Assembly: GCA_964486215.1 (NCBI GenBank) | Contig: CAZALI010000002.1 | Coordinates: 1 to 64,000 of the forward strand | Direction: 5' to 3' | DNA: 64,000 nucleotides | DNA from: RUG343 sp964486215 | Lineage (GTDB): Bacteria > Bacillota_I > Bacilli_A > RF39 > UBA660 | Shown here: positions 17,391 to 26,660 of the stretch, one piece after another | Position numbering within the stretch: position 1 is the stretch's first letter | Layout: every line of letters begins with the position of its first letter | Notes under the pieces: generated by a model | What the model was told of the DNA's origin: nothing | The model's input: the letters and a program-made list of their open reading frames with translations, nothing else | The model's database searches: none | Translations under genes and position numbers: made by a program

Positions 17391-19265
17391 ATGGAGAAAC
17401 ATAAATTTAAAAGTGAATCAAAAAAATTATTAGATTTAATGATTAATTCTATTTATACTAATAAAGATATATTCTTAAGAGAATTGATTAGTAATGCAAG
17501 TGATGCATTAGATAAACTTTATTATAGAAGTTTAACTGATAAAAAAGTTAAAGTTAAGAAAGATGATTTAGAAATATATATTTCTTTTGATAAAGATGAA
17601 AAGACTATTACTGTTAAAGATAATGGTATAGGTATGAGTAAAGAAGAACTTGCAGATAACTTAGGAGTTATTGCGAAGAGTGGAACTTTAAATTTTAAAG
17701 AGAATATGACTAATGATGAAAAATTAGATATGATTGGTCAATTTGGTGTAGGATTTTATTCTGCTTTTATGGTTAGTGATAAGATTACTGTAGATAGTAA
17801 GAGTGTTGATAGTAATGAAGCTTATATCTGGGAGTCTCATGGAGTAGAGGGATATTCAATAGATAAAAGTGATAAGAAAGATAATGGTACTGTTATTACT
17901 TTACATTTAAAAGAAAATGATTCTGACTTTGCATATGATAAATACTTAGATGAATATGCATTAAAGAATTTAATTAAGAAATATTCTGATTATGTAGCTT
18001 ATCCAATTAAGATGATGGTTACTCATAGTGAGCCTAAAGACGATAAGTATGAAGAGCATAAAGAAGAAGAGATTATTAATAGTATGGTACCTATATGGAA
18101 GAGAGCAGAAAAAGATGTTACTGAAAATGACTATGATAATTTCTATATGGATAGATTTGGTGACTTTGATAAACCATTAAAGAGAATATCTTCTAGTGTA
18201 GAAGGAGTTACTTCATATAAAGCATTACTTTATATTCCTTCTCATGCACCTGCTGATTACTATCAAGAAGGATTTGAAAAAGGGCTTGCTTTGTATTCTA
18301 ATGGTGTACTTATTATGGATAAGTGTGCTGATCTACTACCAGACTACTTTAGCTTTGTTAAAGGTGTAGTAGACAGTGAAGACTTACCTCTTAATATTTC
18401 TCGTGAGACACTGCAAGAATCACGTAATGTTAGTTTAATAGCTAAGAATATTGATGGTAAGATTAAACGTGAATTAGAAGATTTATTAAAGAACAATAGA
18501 GAAAAATACGAAGAATTCTTTAAGACATTTGGTGTTCAAATAAAATATGGTGTTTATAATAACTTTGGTCAAGATAAAGAAAAGTTACAAGATTTAGTTA
18601 TGTTTTATTCTGCAAATGAAAAGAAATTAGTTACTTTAGATGAATATGTTAAAGCTATGAAAGAGGATCAAGATAAAATCTATTATGCATCTGGTTCTTC
18701 AATAAATAAAATTGATACTATGCCTCAAGTAGATCAAGTAAAAGAAGCTGGATATGATATTTTATACTTAACTGATTATGTTGATGAATTCTGCGTTACA
18801 GCTATTCAAAAGTATCAAGAAAAATCTTTCCAAAATGTTGCGAATGAAGATTTAGATTTAGAAAGTGAAGAAGAAAAGAAAGAAGAAGAAGAAGTCAACA
18901 AGAGTAGTGAAGATTTACTTAAAGCTATGAAAGAATTATTACCTGAAATTAAAGAAGTTAAATTTACTAATAAATTAAAGAAACACCCAGTATGTTTAAC
19001 TAGTAAAGGTGATGTTAGTATAGAGATGCAAAAAGTATTTGATGCTATGCCTAATGATATGGGTATTAAAGCAGAAACAGTACTTGAGATTAATGAAAAA
19101 CATCCTATAGCTGAGAAGTTAAAATCATTATATAAAGAAAAAGATAAAACAGAGTTTAATAATTATACAAAGATTTTATATAGTGAAGCTAGAATAATAG
19201 CTGGTCTTCCTATAGATAATCCAACAGAGATAAGTAATTTAATCTGTGATGTAATAAGTAAGTAG
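17391..19265 (+). CDS. htpG: Chaperone HtpG (Hsp90)
   Basis: 624 residues, normal length for bacterial Hsp90. ATP-binding motifs: LRELISNASDALDK, DNGIGMSKEEL, GVIAKSGT, IGQFGVGFYSAFMV. Middle domain NISRETLQESR with the catalytic Arg. ATG 17391 follows GGAGG; an upstream in-frame start at 17340 would sit in the promoter. The CIRCE-like site suggests HrcA control, unlike B. subtilis htpG. Confidence 0.95.
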   Translation: MEKHKFKSESKKLLDLMINSIYTNKDIFLRELISNASDALDKLYYRSLTDKKVKVKKDDLEIYISFDKDEKTITVKDNGIGMSKEELADNLGVIAKSGTLNFKENMTNDEKLDMIGQFGVGFYSAFMVSDKITVDSKSVDSNEAYIWESHGVEGYSIDKSDKKDNGTVITLHLKENDSDFAYDKYLDEYALKNLIKKYSDYVAYPIKMMVTHSEPKDDKYEEHKEEEIINSMVPIWKRAEKDVTENDYDNFYMDRFGDFDKPLKRISSSVEGVTSYKALLYIPSHAPADYYQEGFEKGLALYSNGVLIMDKCADLLPDYFSFVKGVVDSEDLPLNISRETLQESRNVSLIAKNIDGKIKRELEDLLKNNREKYEEFFKTFGVQIKYGVYNNFGQDKEKLQDLVMFYSANEKKLVTLDEYVKAMKEDQDKIYYASGSSINKIDTMPQVDQVKEAGYDILYLTDYVDEFCVTAIQKYQEKSFQNVANEDLDLESEEEKKEEEEVNKSSEDLLKAMKELLPEIKEVKFTNKLKKHPVCLTSKGDVSIEMQKVFDAMPNDMGIKAETVLEINEKHPIAEKLKSLYKEKDKTEFNNYTKILYSEARIIAGLPIDNPTEISNLICDVISK

Positions 19266-19281
19266 AAATACTTACTTTTTA
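19258..19281 (+). terminator. Terminator of htpG
   Basis: GTAAGTA / TACTTAC stem overlapping the stop codon, then T5. Confidence 0.7.
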
Positions 19282-19365
19282 TTTACATATTTACATATTT
19301 TCTTTGTAAATTTACTTTTTATTTTACAATGTTCATTGTATATTTGTTGTAAAGATGGTGATACT

Positions 19366-20253
19366 ATGAAGAAAATATTTTTTATATTAATTTTTACTAT
19401 TATTATTTTTCCTATAATTGGAAATGCTAAGGTTATTACAAAAGCTGATTTAGAGGCAGAAGCAGAAGCTTTAAAAGAAGAAGCTAATAAAGATAATTCT
19501 ATATTAGGAATTGATAATATAACAGTTGGTGATAGTACTATAGTTTTTGATTTATCAGATAATTCTCATTATTCTGTAGAATATGAAATAGGTGAAGAAA
19601 ATACTACTTTTAAGACTGAAACTTATGTTAATAATGGTATGAGTAGTGAAGAATTCGATGAAGCTTCAGTAATAACAATTGGACATTTATTAGTTCATAT
19701 GATGTTATGTCATTTTAATGGAGTTAGTTATGATGATGCTTTTACTTATTTTCTTTCTATGGGTAAAGATAGTATTACTTTTGATGAAAATACACGTAGT
19801 TATATGATAGTCGCTGATGATGTTGAAGCTACAGCTTCAGATAATACTATGATTATTAAAGAAAGTGAATTTGGTGATCATGTTACTGAATTAGCTGAAT
19901 GGCTATATAAGAATAAAACTGATAGTGACGTTAATAATATATATAGTTGTATATATGATGTTGAAACATCAGAAGGTAGATCTACTATAACTTTGAGGTT
20001 GGTATATAAAAATGATGCTGATTTTTCTCCTATGATAGGTGAAAGCGATAGAGTTAAAGAGAGTATAGATAATGAATTTTCTGATATGTTTAATTTTGAT
20101 GATGAAAAAAAGACTAATCCTAAGACTGGTACTACTGTAGATGTTCCTAATACAGCACTTAGTGTTGATAAAAAGATTTATATGGTTGGTGTAATGCTTA
20201 TACTTAGTGGAATATTATTAATAGATAAAGTTATTAAAAGAAAAAGTAATTAG
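19366..20253 (+). CDS. Secreted surface protein with VPNTA sorting motif
   Basis: 295 residues from ATG 19366 (GGTGAT upstream). Signal peptide MKKIFFILIFTIIIFPIIGNA, then an extracytoplasmic domain with a helix rich in Glu/Ala. The C-terminus has NPKTG and then VPNTA, a membrane helix (YMVGVMLILSGILLIDKVI) and KRK, fitting a sortase sorting signal. The same VPNT[AG] motif occurs in the protein at 39606. Ligand and role unknown. Confidence 0.65.
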   Translation: MKKIFFILIFTIIIFPIIGNAKVITKADLEAEAEALKEEANKDNSILGIDNITVGDSTIVFDLSDNSHYSVEYEIGEENTTFKTETYVNNGMSSEEFDEASVITIGHLLVHMMLCHFNGVSYDDAFTYFLSMGKDSITFDENTRSYMIVADDVEATASDNTMIIKESEFGDHVTELAEWLYKNKTDSDVNNIYSCIYDVETSEGRSTITLRLVYKNDADFSPMIGESDRVKESIDNEFSDMFNFDDEKKTNPKTGTTVDVPNTALSVDKKIYMVGVMLILSGILLIDKVIKRKSN

Positions 20254-20269
20254 TTACTTTTTTTTTTAT
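20242..20269 (+). terminator. Terminator after surface protein
   Basis: AAAAGTAA / TTACTTTT stem and T-run; a -10 (TATAAT at about 20280) follows. Confidence 0.7.
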
Positions 20270-20309
20270 GGTATTTTTGCTATAATTATGGAGAATAGAG
20301 GTTGGTATA

Positions 20310-22631
20310 GTGGAATACATAACAAAAAAAGAAATACAAATATTAGATGGTTATTTTAGAGCAGCTAATTATTTATCTGTTGCTCAATTATATCTAATGG
20401 ATAATCCTCTTTTAAGAACACCTTTAAAGATTACAGATGTTAAACCTAATCCAGTAGGACATTTTGGTACTGTTCCAGGACAAAATTTTATTTATGTTCA
20501 TTTAAATAGAATAATTGCGAAATATAATTTAAATATGATTTATATATCTGGCCCAGGGCATGGAGCTCAAGCTATGATAGCTAATAACTATTTAGAAGGT
20601 ACTTATAGTAGATATTATCCTGAGTTTAGTCAAGATATTAATGGTATGAAATTATTATTCAGAAGATTTGCGGCACCACATGGAGTATCTTCTCATGTTG
20701 AAGCAAACGTTCCGGGATCTATTCATACTGGAGGAGAACTTGGCTATAGTCTTGCACATGCAGCTGGTGCAGTACTCGATAATAGTAGTTTAATCGCAGC
20801 TTGTGTAGTAGGTGATGGTGAGGCTGAGACTGGCCCACTCGCAACTAGTTGGAATATTAATAAATTTTTAAATAAAAAAACTGATGGAGTGGTCTTACCT
20901 ATACTTCATCGTAATGGATTTAAAATATCTAATCCTACAGTTTTTGGTAGAATGAGTGAGAAAGAAATAGAAAAATTCTTTACTTCTTTAGGATGGAAGC
21001 CATATTTTGTTACTGGTAAAGATGAACTTGTAATGCATGAAAAAATGGCTAGAGTAATGGATACGATTGTGAAAGAAATAGGAAAAATAAAGAAGACTGG
21101 TAATGGTAATTATCCGGTTCTTATTCTTACTACTCCTAAAGGTTGGACTTGTCCTAAGATAGTCGATAATAAAGAGATTGAGTCTTCATTTAGATCTCAT
21201 CAAGTTCCTGTTAGTATTAGTAGACTTGATACTCATAATTTACCTATACTAGAGAAATGGTTAAGAAGTTATCATCCAGAAGAATTATTTGATGAGAATG
21301 GTAAATTAAAGAAAATTTATAGAGAGTATATACCTACTAGTTCTAAACGTATGGGTATGAATCCTATTGCGAATGGCGGTAATCTAAAAAATCTTATTTG
21401 TCCAATACTTAAACCATACGAAGTAGATGTTGTTAAACCTGGTAGTGTTGTTAAACAGGATATGATAGAACTTAGTGCTTATATTAGAGATTTATTTACT
21501 TTAAATAAAAATAGTAATAATTTTAGAATCTTTGGTCCAGATGAAGCTATGTCTAATAGACTTTATCATATCTTTGAGGCAGAAAAAAGAACATGGAATT
21601 TTAGAATGCTTAAGAATGATGAATTTTTAAGTAATAATGGTAGAATAATGGATTCTTACTTATCAGAACATTTATGTGAAGGTATGTTAGAAGGTTATAT
21701 TTTAACTGGTAGATATGGAATTATTCATAGTTATGAAGCTTTTGCGAAAGTAATTGAATCTATGATGAGTCAACATACTAAGTGGTTAAAGATAGCTAAT
21801 GAAACTCCTTGGAGAAAGAGTATACCATCTCTTAATTTCTTACTTACTAGTCATACTTTTCAACAAGATCATAATGGTTATACTCATCAAGAACCAAGTT
21901 TTGTTAATGCTCTTTTAAATAAAAAAAGTAATTTAGTTGGTGCTTATTATCCAGTAGATACTAATACTTTGTTAGTTACTTTTGACAAAGTTATTAAAAC
22001 ACGCGGATTAGTAAATTTAATAGTAGCTTCTAAGCATCCTAGACCACAATGGTTTAATATGACAGCTGCTCGTGAATTAGTAAATTTAGGAATAGGAGTA
22101 GTTCCGTTTGCAAGTAATGATGATGGTAACCCTGATGTAGTACTTGTAGGTATAGGAGAAACACCATTCTTAGAAGTTTTAGGAGCTGTTGATATACTTA
22201 GAAAAGGTATACCTAAATTAAAGATTAGAGTTATTGCAGTTAATGATTTATTAAAATTAAGTAGAGAATATTCTTCAGGATTAAGTGACGAAGTATATAA
22301 TAATCTATTTACTAAAGATAGATTAGTAGTATTTAATTTCCATGGATATGATTCAGTAATTAAAGACTTAATATTTGAAAGATTTAATAAGAACATATCT
22401 ATTCATGGTTATAAAGAAGAAGGTTGCATTACCACTCCATTTGATATGAGAGTTCAAAATGAAATAGATAGATTTCATTTAGTAAAAGATATTATTAATA
22501 GACTTCCTAATTATCAGGTTATTGCTAAACCATTAGTTGATTGGTGTGACGTTATGTTGAGAGACCATGATAAGTATATTTCTCTATACGATGACGATAT
22601 GCCATATATTAAGAATTGGCAGTGGAAGTAG
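20310..22631 (+). CDS. xfp: Xylulose-5-phosphate / fructose-6-phosphate phosphoketolase
   Basis: 773 residues (family about 790). GTG start with AGAGG upstream. Family signatures GHFGTVPGQNFIYVHLNR, GPGHGAQA and the TPP-binding GDGEAETGPLA...SWNINKF; late SWRKS-like and EYSSGLSDE segments. Splits xylulose-5-P (and/or fructose-6-P) with phosphate into acetyl-phosphate and a smaller sugar phosphate, feeding acetate and ATP formation by a pentose route. Single-gene unit with its own promoter. Confidence 0.95.
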   Translation: MEYITKKEIQILDGYFRAANYLSVAQLYLMDNPLLRTPLKITDVKPNPVGHFGTVPGQNFIYVHLNRIIAKYNLNMIYISGPGHGAQAMIANNYLEGTYSRYYPEFSQDINGMKLLFRRFAAPHGVSSHVEANVPGSIHTGGELGYSLAHAAGAVLDNSSLIAACVVGDGEAETGPLATSWNINKFLNKKTDGVVLPILHRNGFKISNPTVFGRMSEKEIEKFFTSLGWKPYFVTGKDELVMHEKMARVMDTIVKEIGKIKKTGNGNYPVLILTTPKGWTCPKIVDNKEIESSFRSHQVPVSISRLDTHNLPILEKWLRSYHPEELFDENGKLKKIYREYIPTSSKRMGMNPIANGGNLKNLICPILKPYEVDVVKPGSVVKQDMIELSAYIRDLFTLNKNSNNFRIFGPDEAMSNRLYHIFEAEKRTWNFRMLKNDEFLSNNGRIMDSYLSEHLCEGMLEGYILTGRYGIIHSYEAFAKVIESMMSQHTKWLKIANETPWRKSIPSLNFLLTSHTFQQDHNGYTHQEPSFVNALLNKKSNLVGAYYPVDTNTLLVTFDKVIKTRGLVNLIVASKHPRPQWFNMTAARELVNLGIGVVPFASNDDGNPDVVLVGIGETPFLEVLGAVDILRKGIPKLKIRVIAVNDLLKLSREYSSGLSDEVYNNLFTKDRLVVFNFHGYDSVIKDLIFERFNKNISIHGYKEEGCITTPFDMRVQNEIDRFHLVKDIINRLPNYQVIAKPLVDWCDVMLRDHDKYISLYDDDMPYIKNWQWK

Positions 22632-22649
22632 TCATAATATTGCTAAAAT

Positions 22650-22678
22650 TGGCTTTTTATGTTATAATATAGTCGATT
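22650..22678 (+). promoter_or_regulatory. Promoter of the 67-aa ORF
   Basis: TTGCTA, 17-bp spacer, TATAAT with a TG upstream (TGTTATAAT). Confidence 0.6.
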
Positions 22679-22691
22679 TGGGGGGGATATT

Positions 22692-22895
22692 ATGAAACGT
22701 ATAATAATTGCTAACAATAATAATCGAATTGGTGTTATGCAGTTAAATGAGAAGAATTTAAGATATTTCATATATAGAAATGTCAAATTAACTTCTAGAA
22801 AAAAGCATTATGATTATAGAGGATATTCCGCTAAGAGTTATAATGATAATGAAAAATTCCTAACTAAATCATTAAAAATGAGTAAAATTTATTAA
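22692..22895 (+). CDS. Small basic protein (unknown)
   Basis: 67 residues, Lys/Arg/Tyr/Asn-rich, with no transmembrane segment and no known family. It has a clear promoter, a very strong GGGGGG Shine-Dalgarno and its own terminator, which supports it as a real monocistronic gene. Confidence 0.6.
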   Translation: MKRIIIANNNNRIGVMQLNEKNLRYFIYRNVKLTSRKKHYDYRGYSAKSYNDNEKFLTKSLKMSKIY

Positions 22896-22920
22896 TTTTA
22901 CTCTTTTATTTTGATATAAT
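22879..22920 (+). terminator. Terminator fused to extended -10 promoter
   Basis: GAGTAAAAT / ATTTTACTC stem overlapping the 3' end of the 67-aa gene, T-rich tract, then TGATATAAT (22912-22920) for the next gene. Confidence 0.65.
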
Positions 22921-22938
22921 AAGTTGGAGGTGAATATT

Positions 22939-23451
22939 ATGAAGAAAACAATGTTTACTGGTTTTATTATTACAATAATAATAATTATGATTATTTTTTA
23001 TTTAATTGTTAATATAAAACAACCTTATGTTAGCTGTAATGTTAATCATGTTGATGACTTAGGTATTAGATATAATGAAACTGTTAGAAGTCAATTTTCA
23101 TCTAAGAGTATTAGTAAAATAGAAATAGTAAGAATAATTACTGTACCTGATAAGTATAATAATGAAACTAATATTAATGCGATTAATTATGCTTTAAAAA
23201 GAAGTTATAAATATCTTGGTAAAGATGTAAAATTTAAGACTGTTGATAATGAAGTTATAATGAAAATTTCTACTACTAAGAATTTACCTATAATATTGAA
23301 TAATATGGAGTTTTATGATCAAGATGGTTTAGGTATTAAGATTGATACTAATACTAAAAGTAGTGAAAATGCTAATTTAAGTATAGGAGATAAATATTCT
23401 GAAGGAGAATATATGGTCTTTATGAAAGGTTATGAGTATTCTTGCAAGTAA
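22939..23451 (+). CDS. Membrane-anchored protein (unknown)
   Basis: 170 residues from ATG 22939 (GGAGGTG 8 nt upstream; the TTG at 22924 is inside the Shine-Dalgarno). N-terminal TM helix (MFTGFIITIIIIMIIFYLIV), then an extracytoplasmic beta/alpha region. No family recognised. Overlaps the next ORF by 10 nt. Confidence 0.6.
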   Translation: MKKTMFTGFIITIIIIMIIFYLIVNIKQPYVSCNVNHVDDLGIRYNETVRSQFSSKSISKIEIVRIITVPDKYNNETNINAINYALKRSYKYLGKDVKFKTVDNEVIMKISTTKNLPIILNNMEFYDQDGLGIKIDTNTKSSENANLSIGDKYSEGEYMVFMKGYEYSCK

Positions 23452-23708
23452 CAGATGAATATATTAAAGAAGTTAGTGATAATTTAGATATTAGTAAATT
23501 TCATAATATTAATGGTTTTGATTTAAATGATTATGAAATAGAAGTATTAAATAGATATGATATTGATTATAAAAACTGTAGTAGTTTAAAAGATGTTTTA
23601 TTCTTAATAGAAGAAGTATTAAATGACGGTACTAGTGATATGGATGATTTAGAAGAAGTATCTATTAGTATTGGCGATAGAGATTACTACGAGAATACTG
23701 AGAAGTAG
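23442..23708 (+). CDS. Small acidic protein (unknown)
   Basis: 88 residues. The only start available is TTG 23442, since a TGA stop sits three codons upstream; the ribosome-binding site is weak (AAAGG). Acidic, helical, no TM. Placed between a membrane protein and a cysteine desulfurase, probably in the same transcript. Confidence 0.55.
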   Translation: MQVTDEYIKEVSDNLDISKFHNINGFDLNDYEIEVLNRYDIDYKNCSSLKDVLFLIEEVLNDGTSDMDDLEEVSISIGDRDYYENTEK

Positions 23709-23717
23709 GTGAAGTAA

Positions 23718-24839
23718 ATGATTTATTTAGATTATAGTGCAACAACACCAGTTAATGAACAAGTTATAGAGAGTTTTGGTGAAGCTTGTAGAAAATTTGT
23801 TGGTAATCCTAATTCTTTACATAGAATAGGATTAGAGAGTAAGAAAGTAATAGATGCTGCTACTAGTCAAATTGCTGATATTTTAGGAGTTAAAACTAGT
23901 GAAATTATTTATACTAGTGGAGCTAGTGAATCAAATAATACAGTATTAAAAGGAATTTGTTCTAGATATAGTAATCGTGGTAATAAGATTATTACTACAG
24001 AGTTAGAACATTCATCTATAATTGCTCCACTTAATTATTTAAGTGAAAAAGGTTTTGATGTTAACTTTGTTAAATTAGATGATAATGGACAAGTAGATTT
24101 AGATGATTTAAAAAGATTAATAGATGATAAAACTATTTTAGTATCTATTGCTTCTGTTAGTAGTGAAGTTGGAGTTAGACAACCAATTGATAAGATAGCT
24201 AAGATAGTCAAGAAATATCCTAAGTGTTTTTTCCATGTTGATATGACACAGAGTATTGGCAAAGAAAAAGTTGATTTATCAGATATTGATTTTGCGTCTT
24301 TTTCAGCACAGAAGTTTTATGGAATTAAAGGTGTAGGTGGCCTAGTAAAAAAAGAAGGTATTATAATTGATCCTCTTATACATGGAGGTAAAAGTACAAC
24401 AGCTTTTAGAAGTGGAACACCTGCTTTACCACTAATTATTTCTATGGCTAAAGCTATGCGTCTTGCCTATGAAGATTTTGATAAAAAAGATAAACATGTA
24501 AAAGAAATAAATAAATATTTAATAGATAAATTAAGCAAACTAAATGTTCATATTAATAGTAATGATAAGTGTTTACCACATATAGTTAATTTTAGTTTAT
24601 ATGGTATTAAGAGTGAAGTTATGCTACATGCTTTAGAAGAAGATGATATTTTTATATCAACTCAGACAGCTTGTGCTACAGCTAATTATTCTAAGGCAGT
24701 ATATGCTTTGACTAAATCAAAAAAACTTTCTACTACTTCTATGAGAGTTAGTCTTTCTTATTTGACTACTAAAAAAGAAATAGATGCTTTTATTAAATCT
24801 TTATCTAAGAATATTGAAAAATTAGGAGCATTAAAATGA
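23718..24839 (+). CDS. Cysteine desulfurase (NifS/IscS-like class V aminotransferase)
   Basis: 373 residues. Typical start MIYLDYSATTPVNEQV, GNPNSLHRIG, SGASESNN, the PLP-lysine segment SAQKFYGIKGVGG (where SHKF/GPKG is usual), and the catalytic-Cys loop QTACATANYSKA. Releases sulfur from cysteine as a persulfide for Fe-S or tRNA thiolation. The ATGA overlap with a thioredoxin-like gene, then a CcdA-like redox protein, suggests sulfur and thiol chemistry are coupled here. Confidence 0.88.
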   Translation: MIYLDYSATTPVNEQVIESFGEACRKFVGNPNSLHRIGLESKKVIDAATSQIADILGVKTSEIIYTSGASESNNTVLKGICSRYSNRGNKIITTELEHSSIIAPLNYLSEKGFDVNFVKLDDNGQVDLDDLKRLIDDKTILVSIASVSSEVGVRQPIDKIAKIVKKYPKCFFHVDMTQSIGKEKVDLSDIDFASFSAQKFYGIKGVGGLVKKEGIIIDPLIHGGKSTTAFRSGTPALPLIISMAKAMRLAYEDFDKKDKHVKEINKYLIDKLSKLNVHINSNDKCLPHIVNFSLYGIKSEVMLHALEEDDIFISTQTACATANYSKAVYALTKSKKLSTTSMRVSLSYLTTKKEIDAFIKSLSKNIEKLGALK

Positions 24840-25099
24840 GAATTGTTAAAGTCAGTGCTGTATGGTGTAGTGCTTGTTTAATTATGAACAAGATTTGGAA
24901 AGAGATAGAAACAGAAGAAAAATTAGAAGTTGAATCTCTTGATTTAGATATGAATGAAGAAGAAGTCAAAAAATACAATGTTGGAGAAAAACTACCAGAA
25001 GTTATCTTCTTAAATGATGAAGATGAAGAAATAGGTAGATTAATAGGAGAACATACAAAGAAAGAAATATTAGAATATATGAGGGGATTAAACGTATGA
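24836..25099 (+). CDS. Thioredoxin-like protein
   Basis: 87 residues, shorter than thioredoxin. The CxxC site is WCSAC (C11, C14) and the cis-Pro is in KLPEVIFL. Cytoplasmic, no signal peptide. Starts within the stop of the desulfurase (ATGA) and itself ends in an ATGA overlap with the next gene, so the three are translationally coupled. Confidence 0.8.
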   Translation: MRIVKVSAVWCSACLIMNKIWKEIETEEKLEVESLDLDMNEEEVKKYNVGEKLPEVIFLNDEDEEIGRLIGEHTKKEILEYMRGLNV

Positions 25100-26295
25100 A
25101 GAAAATATTAACTTTATGTTTATTATTATTAGTATTTTTTAGTATGGGAGTAAATGCTAAAGAAAAAGTAACTCTATATTTCTTTTATGGAGAAGGCTGC
25201 CCACACTGTGCTGAAGAAGAAAGAGAATTAATAAAAGAATTAGAAAAAGATAAAAGTATAAGAATAGTTAAATTAGAATCATGGTCTCATAAAAAGAATT
25301 ATGATTTATTAACTAAAGTAGTAGAAGCATATGGCTGTAGTGAAGGAGTACCTACTAATATTATTGGAGATACAGCTATTGTTGGTTATAGTGATGCGAA
25401 TAACTATAAAATCAAAAGAGCAATTAAGTATTATAAAACTCATAAATATATTGATGAAATAAAGAAGTTAAAAGCTGGAAAAAAAGTGGAAATTGATGAT
25501 AAATTCTCTAGTGAAGAAGCAACTACAGATAATGAAAATATTATTAGTATGCCATTCTTTGGAAAGATTAATTTAAAAAGACTTTCTCTTTCTACGGCAG
25601 CTATTGTTGTAGGTTTAATTGATGGTTTTAATCCTTGTGCTATGTGGGTATTATTATTCTTATTAACTACTTTGATAGGTATGAAAGATAAAAAGAAAAT
25701 GATTATACTTGGATTTATTTTCTTATTCACAAGTGCTTTAGTCTATTTCTTAATTATGTTCTCATGGTTAAATATTGTTGTTAGTGTTAGTACTTCAATA
25801 ATATTTAGGACAATAATTGCTATTGTGGCTTTATTAGCTGGTATATATAACATATATAGTTTTATTAAGGCACTTAAGAGCGATGATGGTTGTGAAGTAG
25901 TTAGTGAAGAAAAGAGAAAAACAATCTTTTCTAGAATAAAGAAAATTGTTCATGAGAAGAGCTTTTTACTTGCAATACTTGGTATTATGGCATTAGCTAT
26001 TTCTGTTAATATAGTTGATTTATTATGTTCTGCTGGCCTACCAGTAATATTTAGTGAATTACTAGCTATTAATGATGTCAGTGGAACAAGAGCTATACTT
26101 TATGATTTACTATATATATTATTCTTTATGTTTGATGATATCGCAGTATTCTTAATAGCTATTAAAACTATGGATATAGTAGGTATCAGTACTAAGTATA
26201 ATAAATACTCTCATTTAGTAGGTGGTTTAATCATGTTACTAATAGGTGTATTATTACTATTTAAGCCAGGATGGTTGATGTTTAATTTTAAATAA
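25096..26295 (+). CDS. Exported thioredoxin-fold domain fused to CcdA/DsbD-like membrane protein
   Basis: 399 residues. Signal peptide (MKKILTLCLLLLVFFSMGVNA), then a thioredoxin/glutaredoxin-like domain with CPHC (YGEGCPHCAEEE) and GVPTNII cis-Pro, then six membrane helices beginning GLIDGFNPCAMWVLLFLL and a second LLCSAGLPV near-repeat, as in CcdA/DsbD proteins that carry electrons across the membrane through two cysteines. Probably passes reducing equivalents from the cytoplasmic thioredoxin just upstream to the outside. Confidence 0.8.
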   Translation: MKKILTLCLLLLVFFSMGVNAKEKVTLYFFYGEGCPHCAEEERELIKELEKDKSIRIVKLESWSHKKNYDLLTKVVEAYGCSEGVPTNIIGDTAIVGYSDANNYKIKRAIKYYKTHKYIDEIKKLKAGKKVEIDDKFSSEEATTDNENIISMPFFGKINLKRLSLSTAAIVVGLIDGFNPCAMWVLLFLLTTLIGMKDKKKMIILGFIFLFTSALVYFLIMFSWLNIVVSVSTSIIFRTIIAIVALLAGIYNIYSFIKALKSDDGCEVVSEEKRKTIFSRIKKIVHEKSFLLAILGIMALAISVNIVDLLCSAGLPVIFSELLAINDVSGTRAILYDLLYILFFMFDDIAVFLIAIKTMDIVGISTKYNKYSHLVGGLIMLLIGVLLLFKPGWLMFNFK

Positions 26296-26320
26296 TAAAT
26301 AAGTATAATTTTAGGGGATA

Positions 26321-26364
26321 AATAAGTCAAAAATATGGACTTATTTTCTTTTTTTTTGTATAAT
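26321..26364 (+). terminator. Terminator followed directly by -10
   Basis: AATAAGTC (26321-26328) / GACTTATT (26338-26345), T-run, then TATAAT (26359-26364). Confidence 0.65.
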
Positions 26365-26389
26365 TGTAAGTAGGATAGAGGGGATATTC

Positions 26390-26656
26390 ATGGATAAAGA
26401 ATATATGGCTATTAGATACGAAGATGGTAAGATTGAAAAAGTTCATGTAATCACTTTTTTACTTTCTGAAGATGGTATGCGTAATTACGTAGTATTTTCT
26501 AAAGATGAAGTTCAAGGTGTTGATAATGATCACATTATCTATATATCTAGAGTTATAGAAAATACTGGGTTACTTACTGTTGAAGAAATAAAAGAAGATA
26601 TCGAGTGGCGTGATGTACAACAGTTATTAAAGAAAATAGCTAATGGACAGAGGTGA
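26390..26656 (+). CDS. DUF1292-like small protein
   Basis: 88 residues, no TM. Pattern KVHVITFLLSEDGMRNYVVFSKDEV...IYISRVIE..GLL..EEI..DIEWRDVQQLLKKI matches the layout of DUF1292/YrzB-type proteins (two beta strands, acidic turn, C-terminal EW helix). Role unknown. Overlaps the Shine-Dalgarno of the next gene. Confidence 0.6.
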   Translation: MDKEYMAIRYEDGKIEKVHVITFLLSEDGMRNYVVFSKDEVQGVDNDHIIYISRVIENTGLLTVEEIKEDIEWRDVQQLLKKIANGQR

Positions 26657-26660
26657 TATG

